A DNA stretch of 45,666 bases, from contig NZ_JAMPKJ010000048.1 of assembly GCF_039962115.1 (NCBI RefSeq), positions 1 to 45,666 on the forward strand, given 5' to 3'. The DNA comes from Funiculus sociatus GB2-C1. GTDB lineage: Bacteria > Cyanobacteriota > Cyanobacteriia > Cyanobacteriales > FACHB-T130. Position 1 is the stretch's first letter. Every line of letters starts with the position of its first letter. Shown here piece after piece: positions 10,701-16,754 of the stretch. The position numbers and the translations under genes are program-made. The notes under the pieces were generated by a model that worked only from the letters and a program-made list of their open reading frames with translations, searched no databases and was not told the origin of the DNA.

Positions 10701-11297
10701 GACATCATCACTAGGAAACTGTGGTCGGGTAAGTCTTTCCTCAACAAGGACTTCACCTTAGAGAATATCAAAGCACAGCGTCGCGAACAACAGTTCCAGA
10801 TCGTCCACCTTGCTACTCATGGCGAATTTAAAGCAGGCGCACCAAGCAATTCCTACATTCAGCTGGGAAACAGCAAGCTGAGTTTGGATCAACTACCCAA
10901 TTTAGACTGGAAAAAACCAGCGGTGGAATTGTTGGTTCTGAGTGCTTGTCGGATGGCGGTAGGAGATGAAGACAAGGCAGAGTTAGGATTTGCTGGGTTA
11001 GCGGTGCAAGCGGGAGTCAAGTCAGCGCTGGGTAGTCTGTGGTATGTGTCAGATGCGGGAACTTTGGGATTGATGACAGATTTCTATCAAGAGTTGAAAA
11101 CAGCCCCAATTAAGGCGGAGGCGTTGCGGCGGGCGCAGGTAGCAATGCTGAAGGGAGAAGTGCGCTTGGAAGGGGGACATCTGCATACTGCTGCTGGTAA
11201 GATCCCTCTTGGTTCGGAATTAACAAAGCTGGAAGGTAAGCAGTTACAACATCCCTATTTCTGGTCTGCTTTTACGATGATTGGTAATCCTTGGTAG
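1770..11297 (+). CDS. Giant secreted filamentous haemagglutinin-type protein with C-terminal CHAT protease domain
   Basis: A protein of 3175 residues. I start it at ATG 1770, behind AAGGAAGAG; a TTG lies one codon upstream. Residues 1-27 look like a Sec signal peptide ending in ANA. The TPS-type haemagglutination domain follows, with the hallmark NSHLFLMNPAGIVFG near residue 110. Residues of about 300-2700 are Asn/Gly/Thr-rich beta-helix repeats, including a near-identical tandem duplication (812-1353). A motif like GTGTTTF recurs near residues 620, 1680, 1840 and 2285. A Ser/Gly repeat tract covers roughly 2340-2600. From about 2810 there is a CHAT domain with the caspase-like dyad: His3017 in VHLATHGEF and Cys3060 in LVLSACRMAVGDE. 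The family suggests two-partner secretion through an outer-membrane TpsB pore, which is not adjacent here. Surface display and a protease role are inference. The reading frame is intact throughout. Confidence 0.93.
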   Translation: MSVFTSRIGVLLAWTLLWAVVGVRANAQTIIAAPNDTNTVVNQDGKRIDITGGTLSGDRANLFHSFTKFGVNSGEIANFLSNPDIQNILARVRGGDASVINGLIQVTGGNSHLFLMNPAGIVFGANATLNVPASFTATTANGIGFGDNWFNATGANDYAALVGTPSSFAFTMSQPGAIINAGDLAVGQGQNLTLLGGTVISTGKLSAPGGNITVVAVPGEKVVRISEAGKLLSLEIALPSAGGTPANWMGPVADLPTLLTGANVGNATAVTVNSEGKVVISGSGIAAAPGTAIVAGAVDVSGTGGTVQVLGEKVGLVGANINASGNLGGGTVLIGGDYQGKGKVPNANHTFVDSKTTINADAVTNGNGGRVIVWSDDTTEFHGNITARGGVNSGNGGFVETSGKLSLKYDGFVDLRANNGLTGQLLLDPDNWVIANNGGDITPLTVVTALNAADVIYSGTNSLTVQDTIDSSGNPNANKLTLGAPTVNLNAPMKLKGGLTINSIELNISSGANLDLGGAFSQISGGVVNTAGNIITANQSISFTGAINLKGNATLNAGNGGITFNSTINGDKNLELTAGTGSINFIQAVGNTTPLGNITINSASDVNTKAISAASITQKAGTGTTTFDGGLNIAGNIDLTGQGFDFKNQIITTNNGTFTIVNSGSFSIAADMNLEGEFNQNGSGAVSLGGNITTSDNNISFKSAVTMPGAGDVKIRAGTGKLNFGSTVAVGDRNLTLRADEIDFTDTVSGSKNLVLENGSRNKEIAIGSDNNNTSSLDLTAAELNLLQDGFSLLTIGRNNSNGTITIPNNIAFTDPVTILSGGNINLNGLVAGTDNASITLRGAAINLNAGITTIDRDINITATGNDGVKLGNSVTLDTGLTGGGNISIAGNINSNNLGLHNLTLNAGSGDITINNAVGNSTSLGNLVANSTGTTQFNSTVKAASLLTNIGGSTNLKDNVTTTGVNGQIYNDAVDIIGSNLELDTGNGAIAFNSTLTANNTNLTLTSDSKIDFTGAVSGTNGSKLQLQTKTPDKAIDIASAVATGSQGLHLDTADFGQINGFDSITIGNATRGDITVNAIAFADPVTILSGGNINLNGLVTGTDNASITLNGAAINTAINLNAGITTTDQNINITATGNDGVKLGNSLTLNTGLTGGGNISIEGNINGTTADVQGLVLTAGSGDITIKNAVGNSTSLGNLVANSTGTTEFNSTVKAASLLTDIGGNTNVKGNVTTTQVNGQIYNDAVNTIGSNVELDAGNGAIAFNSTLTANDNNLTLTSDSKIDFTGAVSGTNGSKLQLQTKTPDKAIDIASAVATGLQGLHLDTADFGKINGFDSITIGRDNGTGNITIADNVSFNDSAIIQQATGTGTIALNGLITGLDNASITINGNVTLGGIAPRLKIDTNTSNGNIIINGKIDGNKPLSLLSGNGDVTVSDIIGGTTALESLNFSGNNISVGNIGGTAAGVSGDTILNASNNLTFTGTTYNANKQTYTGTAFNLSSGAATTFTSSSDAISFELGTIQLANGSDLIINSGGGAIALTSVRGDSDENLTLDAGTGSVSVGAIGNGNEIKSVNISGNGINLKGDITTSNATDNNVNLNGPTTLETGVTITTNNGNINFNGTLDGAFNLNLAAGNADIIFDGKVGNTRLGKLTVTSARNVTANDSITAASIRQNAGTGTTTFKGALDTNTADGISLTGNIFNLNTINTTGNGGVAINNSGQLTLGSAADFTLDGAFSQTGTGAVSTAADITTANDNISFNSGVTLTENIKLDTGAGAGNISFNSNLNGGKNLELAAGTGNIKLGGAAQVGELTFTSANNIETQAIASSSIRQNSGRGTTTFNGTLNTNTADGINLTGNNFTFQGAINTAGDGGFTIKNRGQLTINSNADMNLAGAFLQKGSGTAITAADIATNNANITFKGPVQQTENVALTSGRGTITFNSSWAADGNALTLTGDEINFRGGDNSVTGSNSIRLQPATNGLAIAIAGSEGTPALDISQTDINAMNGFNPIIIGSDNGSGNVTVKTANFNEPVKIQSPNGTIDVNGKITGQGNASITLNAATTNLRADISTEGQDIILGQLGKIIWLHNDVELASNGGNTIFESSVSGITAGEQLLTLTPGVNGQAIFKGDVGKPYALEGLTINSDVLIIGGDNATLSGKDTDVFQAVTVNALQTKLSGTVTTLNGDITFNGNVTLTDDTFLNTGAFGKGNIAFNGTLDSETGEYNDLRMVAGTGNILFANTVGAGTGRELGAILIENATDVTANSTIAAASFAQLSGSGTTNLVGDIATTAPAGVNIVANNIQLGNISTNGGKVNLNGDIQVRTSNVTSKGGEITFNSDRGPINTGSLDSSSAIKGGAIALSSNSGSVQTGNITSRSKTDAGPITVIARDNIETLDLDAASKGTGGAVSLTSQQGSVQSGNITSKDAEITLAAQDNIATGNIDSSGGTISAKSQDGAIATGNLTSSGRTGGGAVTATSSRNLTTGNIDSSSKNGAGGAVTLTSQQGTITSANVTSTSSGKGSGSVTASAPKGIVTANIDTSSSAGTGGAIALNSDIGNILTGDLTSAGAAGGAVIEVDTLGVINTGIIDSSSSLGNGGNVTISNPLKKLDRTPINDIQVVSINAQGGSAGVGGIVTITTDHFFRATGTFTDARNPFPTSISTAGGILDGSINIFHGGGTAYTAFVVGDATENGTAGAISSGIGLINTILPSKEFTSAYRQGNIQIIPRRPGQNLLPLSGVATIGTSTNNATVEIDKNVGEIERSLTSEFDQYLGKTGTTAIRSPGEDREILGRIETKIGVKSSFIYATFVPARVSESSNIQSEKDNDQLELVVVTSKGSIVKRIPEATRAKVLAQVKKLRNEVTIRDNAERNSKSYLPFSQKLHQWLIAPIQSDLEKQNIQNLAFIMDNGLRSLPVAALHDGQKFLVEKYSVGLMPSFSLTDTGYVDIRNAKVLAMGASKFTDQAPLPAVPLELDIITRKLWSGKSFLNKDFTLENIKAQRREQQFQIVHLATHGEFKAGAPSNSYIQLGNSKLSLDQLPNLDWKKPAVELLVLSACRMAVGDEDKAELGFAGLAVQAGVKSALGSLWYVSDAGTLGLMTDFYQELKTAPIKAEALRRAQVAMLKGEVRLEGGHLHTAAGKIPLGSELTKLEGKQLQHPYFWSAFTMIGNPW
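4203..5828 (+). repeat. Tandem duplication of about 0.8 kb inside the adhesin gene
   Basis: Two near-identical in-frame units lie head to tail, at about 4203-5009 and 5010-5828. Corresponding landmarks are 807 bp apart at the start (GATCCGGTGACAATTCTCTC) and 819 bp apart at the end (GGTTTTGACTCTAT). The difference is a 12-bp insertion in copy 2 (encoding INTA-like residues near 5110). Each unit codes for about 270 residues of beta-helix. The high identity at DNA level points to recent duplication. Confidence 0.9.
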
Positions 11298-11382
11298 AAA
11301 AGGAAAATGGCTTTAAGGGTTAGTCGTAGGTTGGGTGCATCCCAGTTTTGCAAAAAAAAAATACCTGGCGATTGAAAATCGC

Positions 11383-11452
11383 GGCTACACAAACAAAGCC
11401 TGCCTCCGCAGGCTGAATTAAGTCCGCGCAGGCGGACGTGGTTTGTGTAGCC
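11383..11452. repeat. Palindromic repeat element with three nested stems
   Basis: The outer arms GGCTACACAAAC (11383-11394) and GTTTGTGTAGCC (11441-11452) are perfect 12-bp inverted repeats. Inside are two perfect 6-bp hairpins with 4-base loops: GCCTGC/GCAGGC (11398-11413) and GTCCGC/GCGGAC (11422-11437). The element would fold into a cloverleaf-like structure as RNA or a cruciform as DNA. It sits between two convergent genes and could act as a terminator. From memory, similar palindromes ending in GGCTACACAAAC are dispersed in many filamentous cyanobacterial genomes. It is the only copy I see here. Confidence 0.85.
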
Positions 11453-11502
11453 CCATTTCAGTCTGTGAGCGATTTGCTTTGCTTAAGAGCCTTTTGCTTT
11501 GT

Positions 11503-13932
11503 TTAAGACGCTACCCGCTGGGGTGTTGCTGATACGGATGTTAGGCAGCAGTATGCCCCTAGTACCGATTCCTGTTCAACTTTTTGTAGCGGAATTTCTA
11601 CAATAAATTCTGTTCCTTTGCCGGGTGTTGATACACACTTTAGTTGTCCGCCGTGGCGTTCAACTACAACCTGATAGCTAATAGACAAGCCTAAACCGGT
11701 GCCTTGTCCTACGGGTTTAGTGGTAAAGAAGGGGTCAAAGATTCGTTGCTGAATTGCTTCTGGAATGCCGGGGCCATTGTCGGAAATCCGGATGATAACA
11801 GAGGAAGGAGCCAGATTTACAAGCGAAGGATTAATGAAATCAAAGTCATTTTTTATACTTCCTTGTTCATTCTTCAAGGATGTGCTGATGGTAATCTTGC
11901 TGCGATCGCGATTTATTTCTTCAGGCGATCGCTTAGAATTATATTCTTCCAGGGCATCAATCGCATTACTGATTAGATTCATAAATACCTGGTTGAGTTG
12001 CCCTGCGTAGCAATCCACCTCTGGCAAGTCGCCGTATTCTTTAATAATTTGAATGGGGGGACGGGAGCATTCTTCTTTTAAACGATGCTGCAAAATCAAT
12101 ATGGTATTGTCTATGCCTTCGTGAATATCAACTGGTTTTTTCTGGGCTTGATCGTGGCGGGAGAAGTTTCTTAAACTCAGTACCAAATCGCGGATGCGGT
12201 CTGCTCCCATTTTCATAGAAGCTAATAGTTTTGGTAAATCTTCAATTAGGAAGTCCAATTCAATAGCATCAGCTTCTTCTTGAATTTCTTCTGGTGGTTT
12301 TGGCAGGTATTTTTGATAGAGTTTCAATAGATTCAATAAATCTTTGGCGTATTGGCTGGCAGGTGCCAAATTTCCATAAATGAATGAAACTGGATTATTA
12401 ATTTCATGGGCGACACCAGCGACTAATTGCCCTAAACTGGACATTTTTTCGCTCTGAATTAGTTGAGCTTGAGTTTGTTTCAGCTCATGCAAAGTTTGTT
12501 TTAGCTGGGTTGCTTGTTCTTTTAGCTGGGCTTCTGATTGGCGCAATGCAGCTTCAGCAGCTTTGCGTTCGACCAGTTCGGTTGACAACTGTTGAAATAG
12601 GGTTGATTGTCCAATAGCGATCGCTAGTTGCACGCTCAACTGTTTTAGCAACATCACTTCCGATTCTTGCCATTTCCGAGATTCGCTGCAATGATGAGCA
12701 ATCAGCAATCCCCACAAGTGTTCCCCTTGCAAAATCGGAACCACCAAATTTGCTTTCACCTGAAACTTCGCCAGTAAATCAACGTGACATTGCTGAATAC
12801 CAGCTGTGTAAATATCGTCAATTGCGCGAACTCGGCCTTGTTGGTATGGTGAAACGCAGTTTTTTGCAAAGCAGGGATCTTTGATGTTGGTTCCCAAAAT
12901 TGGCATCCAATCCTCACCGACAGATTCCACCGCTACAACCCCGTCCCCATCAGGCTCCAGACGGTAAATTAGCACTCTGTCTGTCTCTAGCAAAGTTCGC
13001 ACTTCCTCGACAGTAGTGTTGAGGACTTCTTCTAGATTCAGAGAAGCGCGGATGCGTTTAGCGATCGCTCCTACCAATCTTTCTCGCAAAAATTGCTGTC
13101 GCGACGCTTCCTCGGCAAGTTTGCGCTCGGTGATATCCATCACCGTTCCCATCAGTCGCACCCCCTCACCCCTCTCATCGCGCCACACGGAACCCATACT
13201 CACAACCCAGCGCACCGTGTTTTCAGGGGTGATGATGCGATATTCCGAATTTAAGTTTCCTCCCTCCTTGACGACGCGAGCCATTTCCAACGCTACGCGG
13301 TAGCAATCATCAGGATGAACGCACTTGAGATAATCCTCATAGGTTTTAGCACGGGAACCGGAAGCAATCCCAAAAAGAGATTCCACTTCTGGAGAGCCGC
13401 TTACCTCCTCAGTCCGCAGATCCCATTCCCAAACGCCCATTTTTGCCGCATTCAGAGTCAGTCGTAGTCTCGCCTCGTTTTCTCGCTCTCGCTCTTGAGC
13501 CTGCTTCCGCTCTGTAATATCCGTCTGAACCCCAATAAATTGAGTTATGCGCCCTTCATCGTCGCACACCGGAGAAATGGTCAGTTCATTCCAGAAAGGC
13601 GTTCCATCCTTCCGATAATTCTTCAGAACTACCACGCATCCTTCCCCTGTCCGCAAAGCTTGGCGAATTTGCTCAACAGCGGCTGGATCAGTATCTGGCC
13701 CTTGCAAAAATCGGCAGTTGCGTCCCAGCACTTCGGCGGCTGAATAGCCTGTTATTCGCTCAAAAGCAGGATTGCAATAGATTATCGGATTATGCGGTTG
13801 GATCGCATCGCTGATCGTAATCCCGCAACTGGTTGCTGCCATCGCTCGGTCATAAAGTCTCAGTGTCTCTTTGTCTCCTTGATGTCCTGTGAAGTCTTGA
13901 AACGCCCCAAACCTTGCTTGCTGGCTTGCCAT
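11503..13932 (-). CDS. LOV-PAS-CBCR(GAF)-histidine kinase, candidate dual-chromophore photoreceptor
   Basis: An 809-residue sensor kinase with no membrane segment, so probably cytosolic. Residues 27-142 form a LOV domain: the flavin-adduct motif GRNCRFLQG gives Cys73, and Asn105, Asn115 and Gln136 match the flavin contacts. A second PAS-PAC spans about 152-272. A GAF domain (about 290-445) carries both cyanobacteriochrome cysteines: DPCF (Cys354) and the canonical Cys-His pair (Cys382-His383). This is the DXCF class, which binds a bilin through two thioethers. A coiled coil (445-495) leads to the HisKA box VAGVAHEINNP (His509), then the N box NLISNAIDAL and the G boxes DNGPGIP and GTGLGLSIS. 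Output would go to an unlinked response regulator. Domain order is seen directly; that both chromophores bind is inference. The gene is convergent with the adhesin gene. Confidence 0.9.
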   Translation of the reverse strand: MASQQARFGAFQDFTGHQGDKETLRLYDRAMAATSCGITISDAIQPHNPIIYCNPAFERITGYSAAEVLGRNCRFLQGPDTDPAAVEQIRQALRTGEGCVVVLKNYRKDGTPFWNELTISPVCDDEGRITQFIGVQTDITERKQAQERERENEARLRLTLNAAKMGVWEWDLRTEEVSGSPEVESLFGIASGSRAKTYEDYLKCVHPDDCYRVALEMARVVKEGGNLNSEYRIITPENTVRWVVSMGSVWRDERGEGVRLMGTVMDITERKLAEEASRQQFLRERLVGAIAKRIRASLNLEEVLNTTVEEVRTLLETDRVLIYRLEPDGDGVVAVESVGEDWMPILGTNIKDPCFAKNCVSPYQQGRVRAIDDIYTAGIQQCHVDLLAKFQVKANLVVPILQGEHLWGLLIAHHCSESRKWQESEVMLLKQLSVQLAIAIGQSTLFQQLSTELVERKAAEAALRQSEAQLKEQATQLKQTLHELKQTQAQLIQSEKMSSLGQLVAGVAHEINNPVSFIYGNLAPASQYAKDLLNLLKLYQKYLPKPPEEIQEEADAIELDFLIEDLPKLLASMKMGADRIRDLVLSLRNFSRHDQAQKKPVDIHEGIDNTILILQHRLKEECSRPPIQIIKEYGDLPEVDCYAGQLNQVFMNLISNAIDALEEYNSKRSPEEINRDRSKITISTSLKNEQGSIKNDFDFINPSLVNLAPSSVIIRISDNGPGIPEAIQQRIFDPFFTTKPVGQGTGLGLSISYQVVVERHGGQLKCVSTPGKGTEFIVEIPLQKVEQESVLGAYCCLTSVSATPQRVAS

Positions 13933-14194
13933 CAGATTTTATAACCGAACGTTTACAGCATTTTTCCAAGATAAATCATAATTAAAAAAAAATTAAATAT
14001 ATCTATAGGTAGATCAACAAATCTCCTATCGTCGAGTTTATATTTTTGCTAATAAAAATTCCCTGATTCCTCAATCTATTGTAAACCAAATTTCAGGAAT
14101 AGCCACCATTTGAGGCACTTTCTAAGAATCCGGAAATTTTTCAAAAAAAGTATAAATTTCCTTAAAAAATTATAATATATATATGAAGCTTTCA
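13933..14194. other. AT-rich intergenic region
   Basis: This very AT-rich spacer contains A and T homopolymer runs and short TATA alternations near 14170. It should contain the promoter of the minus-strand LOV kinase. I see no gene, repeat array or defined operator in it. Confidence 0.4.
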
Positions 14195-14608
14195 TTAAGT
14201 TAAGAATGTTGCCAGCTGCAAAATGTATCCTTCCAGCTGGACAGCGCGGTGCGCGGCAGTATGTTGTGATAAAACACGGGTACGAGCGCGATCGCCTATA
14301 GCAATTCTTTCATTTTCCGGTATTTCTTGGAGATATCGCAAAATATCATCACTTCGATCTGCAATCAGAATTTCTGTGCCAAAGTCAAAGATTGTGTCGA
14401 GTCCGAAGAAGCGATCGCTAATAATCGGAGTTCCACACGCCGCCGCCTCAAATAGCCGCACACTGGGAGAATAACCAGCCCGAATCATATCAGCTCTAGT
14501 AACATTCAGCGTGAACCGCTGCGAATTATAAAACCAAAGGTGTTGAGCATGCGGCTGATGGTCGATGCGCTCAATATTATAAGTATATCTAGTTTGAATA
14601 GGCCAAGG
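14195..14608 (-). pseudogene. C-terminal remnant of a CgeB-like glycosyltransferase
   Basis: The open frame encodes the C-terminal part of a GT-B type glycosyltransferase of the CgeB / Glyco_trans_1_2 family. The motif SVRLFEAAACGTPIISD is the nucleotide-sugar binding end of such enzymes. Family-like sequence (FYNSQRFTLNVTRADMIRAG) continues upstream of the first Met at 14488, back to a Trp at 14603-14605. An in-frame TGA then cuts it at 14609-14611. Intact members are about 350 residues or longer, so the N-terminal two thirds are missing. It lies just downstream of lpxB in the same direction. It may be the relic of an envelope-glycan gene that once extended the lipid A cluster. Decay is inferred; assembly error is the alternative. 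Confidence 0.75.
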
Positions 14609-14661
14609 TCAGAGATTGTGCCTCCAGAACTTGTTCCGAGTTTTTCACTCAAAAAGAGAAA

Positions 14662-15813
14662 TTAAAGTAACTGGAGAATTTCTTTAGCGGCGCGATCGCA
14701 TACTCCAACTTCCCCTAAAGAAAGACGCATCTCTTGATAGTCTGCCAAAATTTGCTCTCGGCGTTCGGAATTGAAAAGTATTTCTAAAGCAACATCCACA
14801 ATATTTTCTGACGTAGCTTGTTCTTGCAGTAACTCCGGTACAATTGACCGCATCAGCACCAAATTGGGCGGCGACATAAAGGGAATAGAAAATTTAAACA
14901 GGCGGGCAATCAAGTAAGTTAATGCGCTGAGGCGATAAATAACTACCTGCGGAACATTTAATAGCGCAAGTTCTAAATTTACAGTCCCAGATTTAGTAAT
15001 TGCCAAGTCAGCAGCAGCCAGCACTTGCTGCGTCTTTTCTGATACTAGAGTGGCGTTTAAATCATATTTCTGAATCGCCGCTTCTATTTTTTGCCGATAA
15101 GCTTCCAGCGACAAAGGAATCCAGAAATGAACTTGCGGTAACTTGTCCTGAATAGCTTTAGCAGCCTCAAAAATTACTGGCATCAAGTATTTTAATTCTT
15201 GAGGACGCGAGGCAGGAATTAACGCGATCGCTGTCTGTTCTGACCCAATTCCCAAAGCTTGTCGCGCCTCTTCTCTACTAGGTGCGGTAGCCATTCTATC
15301 TACCAGAGGATGCCCTACTAAAGCTACAGATGCACCTCTTTTTTGGAAATAAGTAGCTTCCCCCGGAAAAATTGCCAGTAAGCGATCGCTTATTTCGATA
15401 ATTCGCTTCGTATCCTGGGGAAAAGGCGACCAAACCCAGACCTGCGGCGAAATATAATACACCACTGGCACCGATGGCAACCGACGTTTGATATAGCTAC
15501 CAAAGCTCAAATTTGACCCCATGTAGTCAATTAACACTACCAAATCCGGCGGACTAGCTTGCAGATATTGTTTCGCGCGACGCTGGACTTGTAAAGTAGG
15601 CAAGACAAAAGGCAGAGATTCCAAAAGCCCCATTGAACCAATGCCGCTGGTATTTGCCAGCATGGTGGCACCAGTAGCCGCCATGCGATCGCCTCCCAAG
15701 GCAACAATGTCTAACTTTATACCAGCAGCAGCAGCTTGCCGATAAAGTCCTTCAATCAGCAGCGCCCCCTGCAAATCCCCAGAAACTTCGCCAGTGCTAA
15801 TAAATATACGCAT
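14662..15813 (-). CDS. lpxB: Lipid-A-disaccharide synthase LpxB
   Basis: A GT19 enzyme of 383 residues, the usual family length. It joins UDP-2,3-diacylglucosamine and lipid X to form the beta-1,6 tetraacyl disaccharide of lipid A at the cytoplasmic membrane. The N-terminus MRIFISTGEVSGDLQGA is the hallmark SGExSGD start of LpxB. Further family motifs are VVLIDYMGSNL, YYISPQVWVW (tyr-tyr-ile-ser-pro-gln-val-trp) and ALIPASRPQE; the donor-binding stretch is TKSGTVNLELAL. It is the last intact gene of the minus-strand order lpxC-fabZ-lpxA-lpxB and lies 64 bp after lpxA. That gap holds an STRR. The start ATG at 15813 fits the family. Confidence 0.95.
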   Translation of the reverse strand: MRIFISTGEVSGDLQGALLIEGLYRQAAAAGIKLDIVALGGDRMAATGATMLANTSGIGSMGLLESLPFVLPTLQVQRRAKQYLQASPPDLVVLIDYMGSNLSFGSYIKRRLPSVPVVYYISPQVWVWSPFPQDTKRIIEISDRLLAIFPGEATYFQKRGASVALVGHPLVDRMATAPSREEARQALGIGSEQTAIALIPASRPQELKYLMPVIFEAAKAIQDKLPQVHFWIPLSLEAYRQKIEAAIQKYDLNATLVSEKTQQVLAAADLAITKSGTVNLELALLNVPQVVIYRLSALTYLIARLFKFSIPFMSPPNLVLMRSIVPELLQEQATSENIVDVALEILFNSERREQILADYQEMRLSLGEVGVCDRAAKEILQLL

Positions 15814-15852
15814 TAATTTAGTAATTGCTAATTGAATGATTGCTAATTTATT

Positions 15853-15880
15853 ACCATTAGCTATTAGCCATTAGCCATTA
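15853..15880. repeat. STRR heptanucleotide array (TTAGCCA type)
   Basis: About three to four imperfect copies of the heptamer TTAGCCA/ATTAGCC fill the lpxA-lpxB gap and run into the lpxA stop codon. The same heptamer recurs at 18315-18345 and, inverted, at 26364-26404. It is a typical cyanobacterial STRR. Confidence 0.8.
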
Positions 15881-16672
15881 ACCTTTTCCAGGAATTGGCC
15901 CTCGCCGTCCTTCAGATTGAGAAAGTTGCAAAAAGCTACGCAGGTGCTGTAAATGTTCGTTATCTGGGAGTAAATCCAGCTGTTCTAAAGCTTCAGTTAG
16001 GGGTAATCCTGAACGGTAGAGAATCCGGAAAGCTTTCTTTAAGTATCCCAACTCAGTCATGCTTAAACCTGCGCGTTTAATGCCAACCAAATTGAGACTT
16101 CGCACTCGTGACGGGCTTCCTTCTACCAACATATAAGGTGGTACATCCCGGTCAATGCGACTCATCCCACCAAGCATTGCCATTCGTCCGACGCGAACAA
16201 ATTGATGAATACCTACAGCACCACCAATCACCGCCCGCGACTCAATATGGACGTGTCCAGCCATTGCTAAAGCATTGGAAATTATGACGCTATCTTCAAT
16301 TACGCAATTATGAGCCACGTGGACATAAGCCATTAACAAATTGCCATTGCCAATTACTGTGGCTTCACCTGCGCCAGTTGCCCGATTAATTGTGACATAC
16401 TCCCGAATAGTGTTTCTGTCGCCAATTTTTACCCAACTGGCTGCACCTTGATACTTGAGGTCTTGGGGTTCTAAGCCAATTGCCGCCCCAGGAAAAATTT
16501 TATTTTGGGAGCCAATTTCTGTTAGCCCATCTAACACCACATGAGCGCCAATTACGGTGTCAGAGCCTACCTTTACTTGCTCCCCAATTACCGCATAAGC
16601 ACCAACTTGGACACTAGGGTGTAGTTGGGCATCAGGGTGAATTACAGCAGTGGGATGAATTAGTGTTTTCAT
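15878..16672 (-). CDS. lpxA: Acyl-ACP--UDP-N-acetylglucosamine O-acyltransferase LpxA
   Basis: First enzyme of lipid A synthesis, 264 residues: it moves a 3-hydroxyacyl chain from ACP to the 3-OH of UDP-GlcNAc. The N-terminal two thirds are left-handed beta-helix hexapeptide repeats, for example IHPTAVIHPDAQLHPSVQVG. The catalytic His lies in the conserved AYVHVAHNCVIED. The C-terminal helical part includes GIKRAGLS, the usual LpxA region. It sits between fabZ and lpxB on the minus strand, the conserved order. An A-rich/T-rich imperfect inverted repeat fills the 82-bp gap to fabZ. Its last codons overlap the STRR of the lpxA-lpxB gap. Identification is secure. Confidence 0.96.
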   Translation of the reverse strand: MKTLIHPTAVIHPDAQLHPSVQVGAYAVIGEQVKVGSDTVIGAHVVLDGLTEIGSQNKIFPGAAIGLEPQDLKYQGAASWVKIGDRNTIREYVTINRATGAGEATVIGNGNLLMAYVHVAHNCVIEDSVIISNALAMAGHVHIESRAVIGGAVGIHQFVRVGRMAMLGGMSRIDRDVPPYMLVEGSPSRVRSLNLVGIKRAGLSMTELGYLKKAFRILYRSGLPLTEALEQLDLLPDNEHLQHLRSFLQLSQSEGRRGPIPGKG

Positions 16673-16673
16673 A

Positions 16674-16754
16674 AAAAGTAAAAAGAAAAAAGTAAAAAGA
16701 AAAAAGGAAAAGGTTCTTTCTTTTGCCTTTTACCTTTTTACTTTTGCTTTTGTT
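16674..16754 (-). other. A/T-tract imperfect inverted repeat between fabZ and lpxA
   Basis: On the plus strand the gap contains runs of GTAAAAAG followed by CTTTTTAC and CTTTTGC runs. These can pair into a long, imperfect, A-U rich hairpin in the fabZ-lpxA transcript. It could be an attenuator, an RNase processing site or an inactive repeat. Because cotranscription of the lpx genes is expected, a full terminator here would be odd. Confidence 0.5.

Noticed and set aside
14223-14474. Plus-strand frame over the glycosyltransferase remnant
   Set aside because: It is antisense to sequence that clearly encodes the CgeB-like C-terminus on the minus strand.
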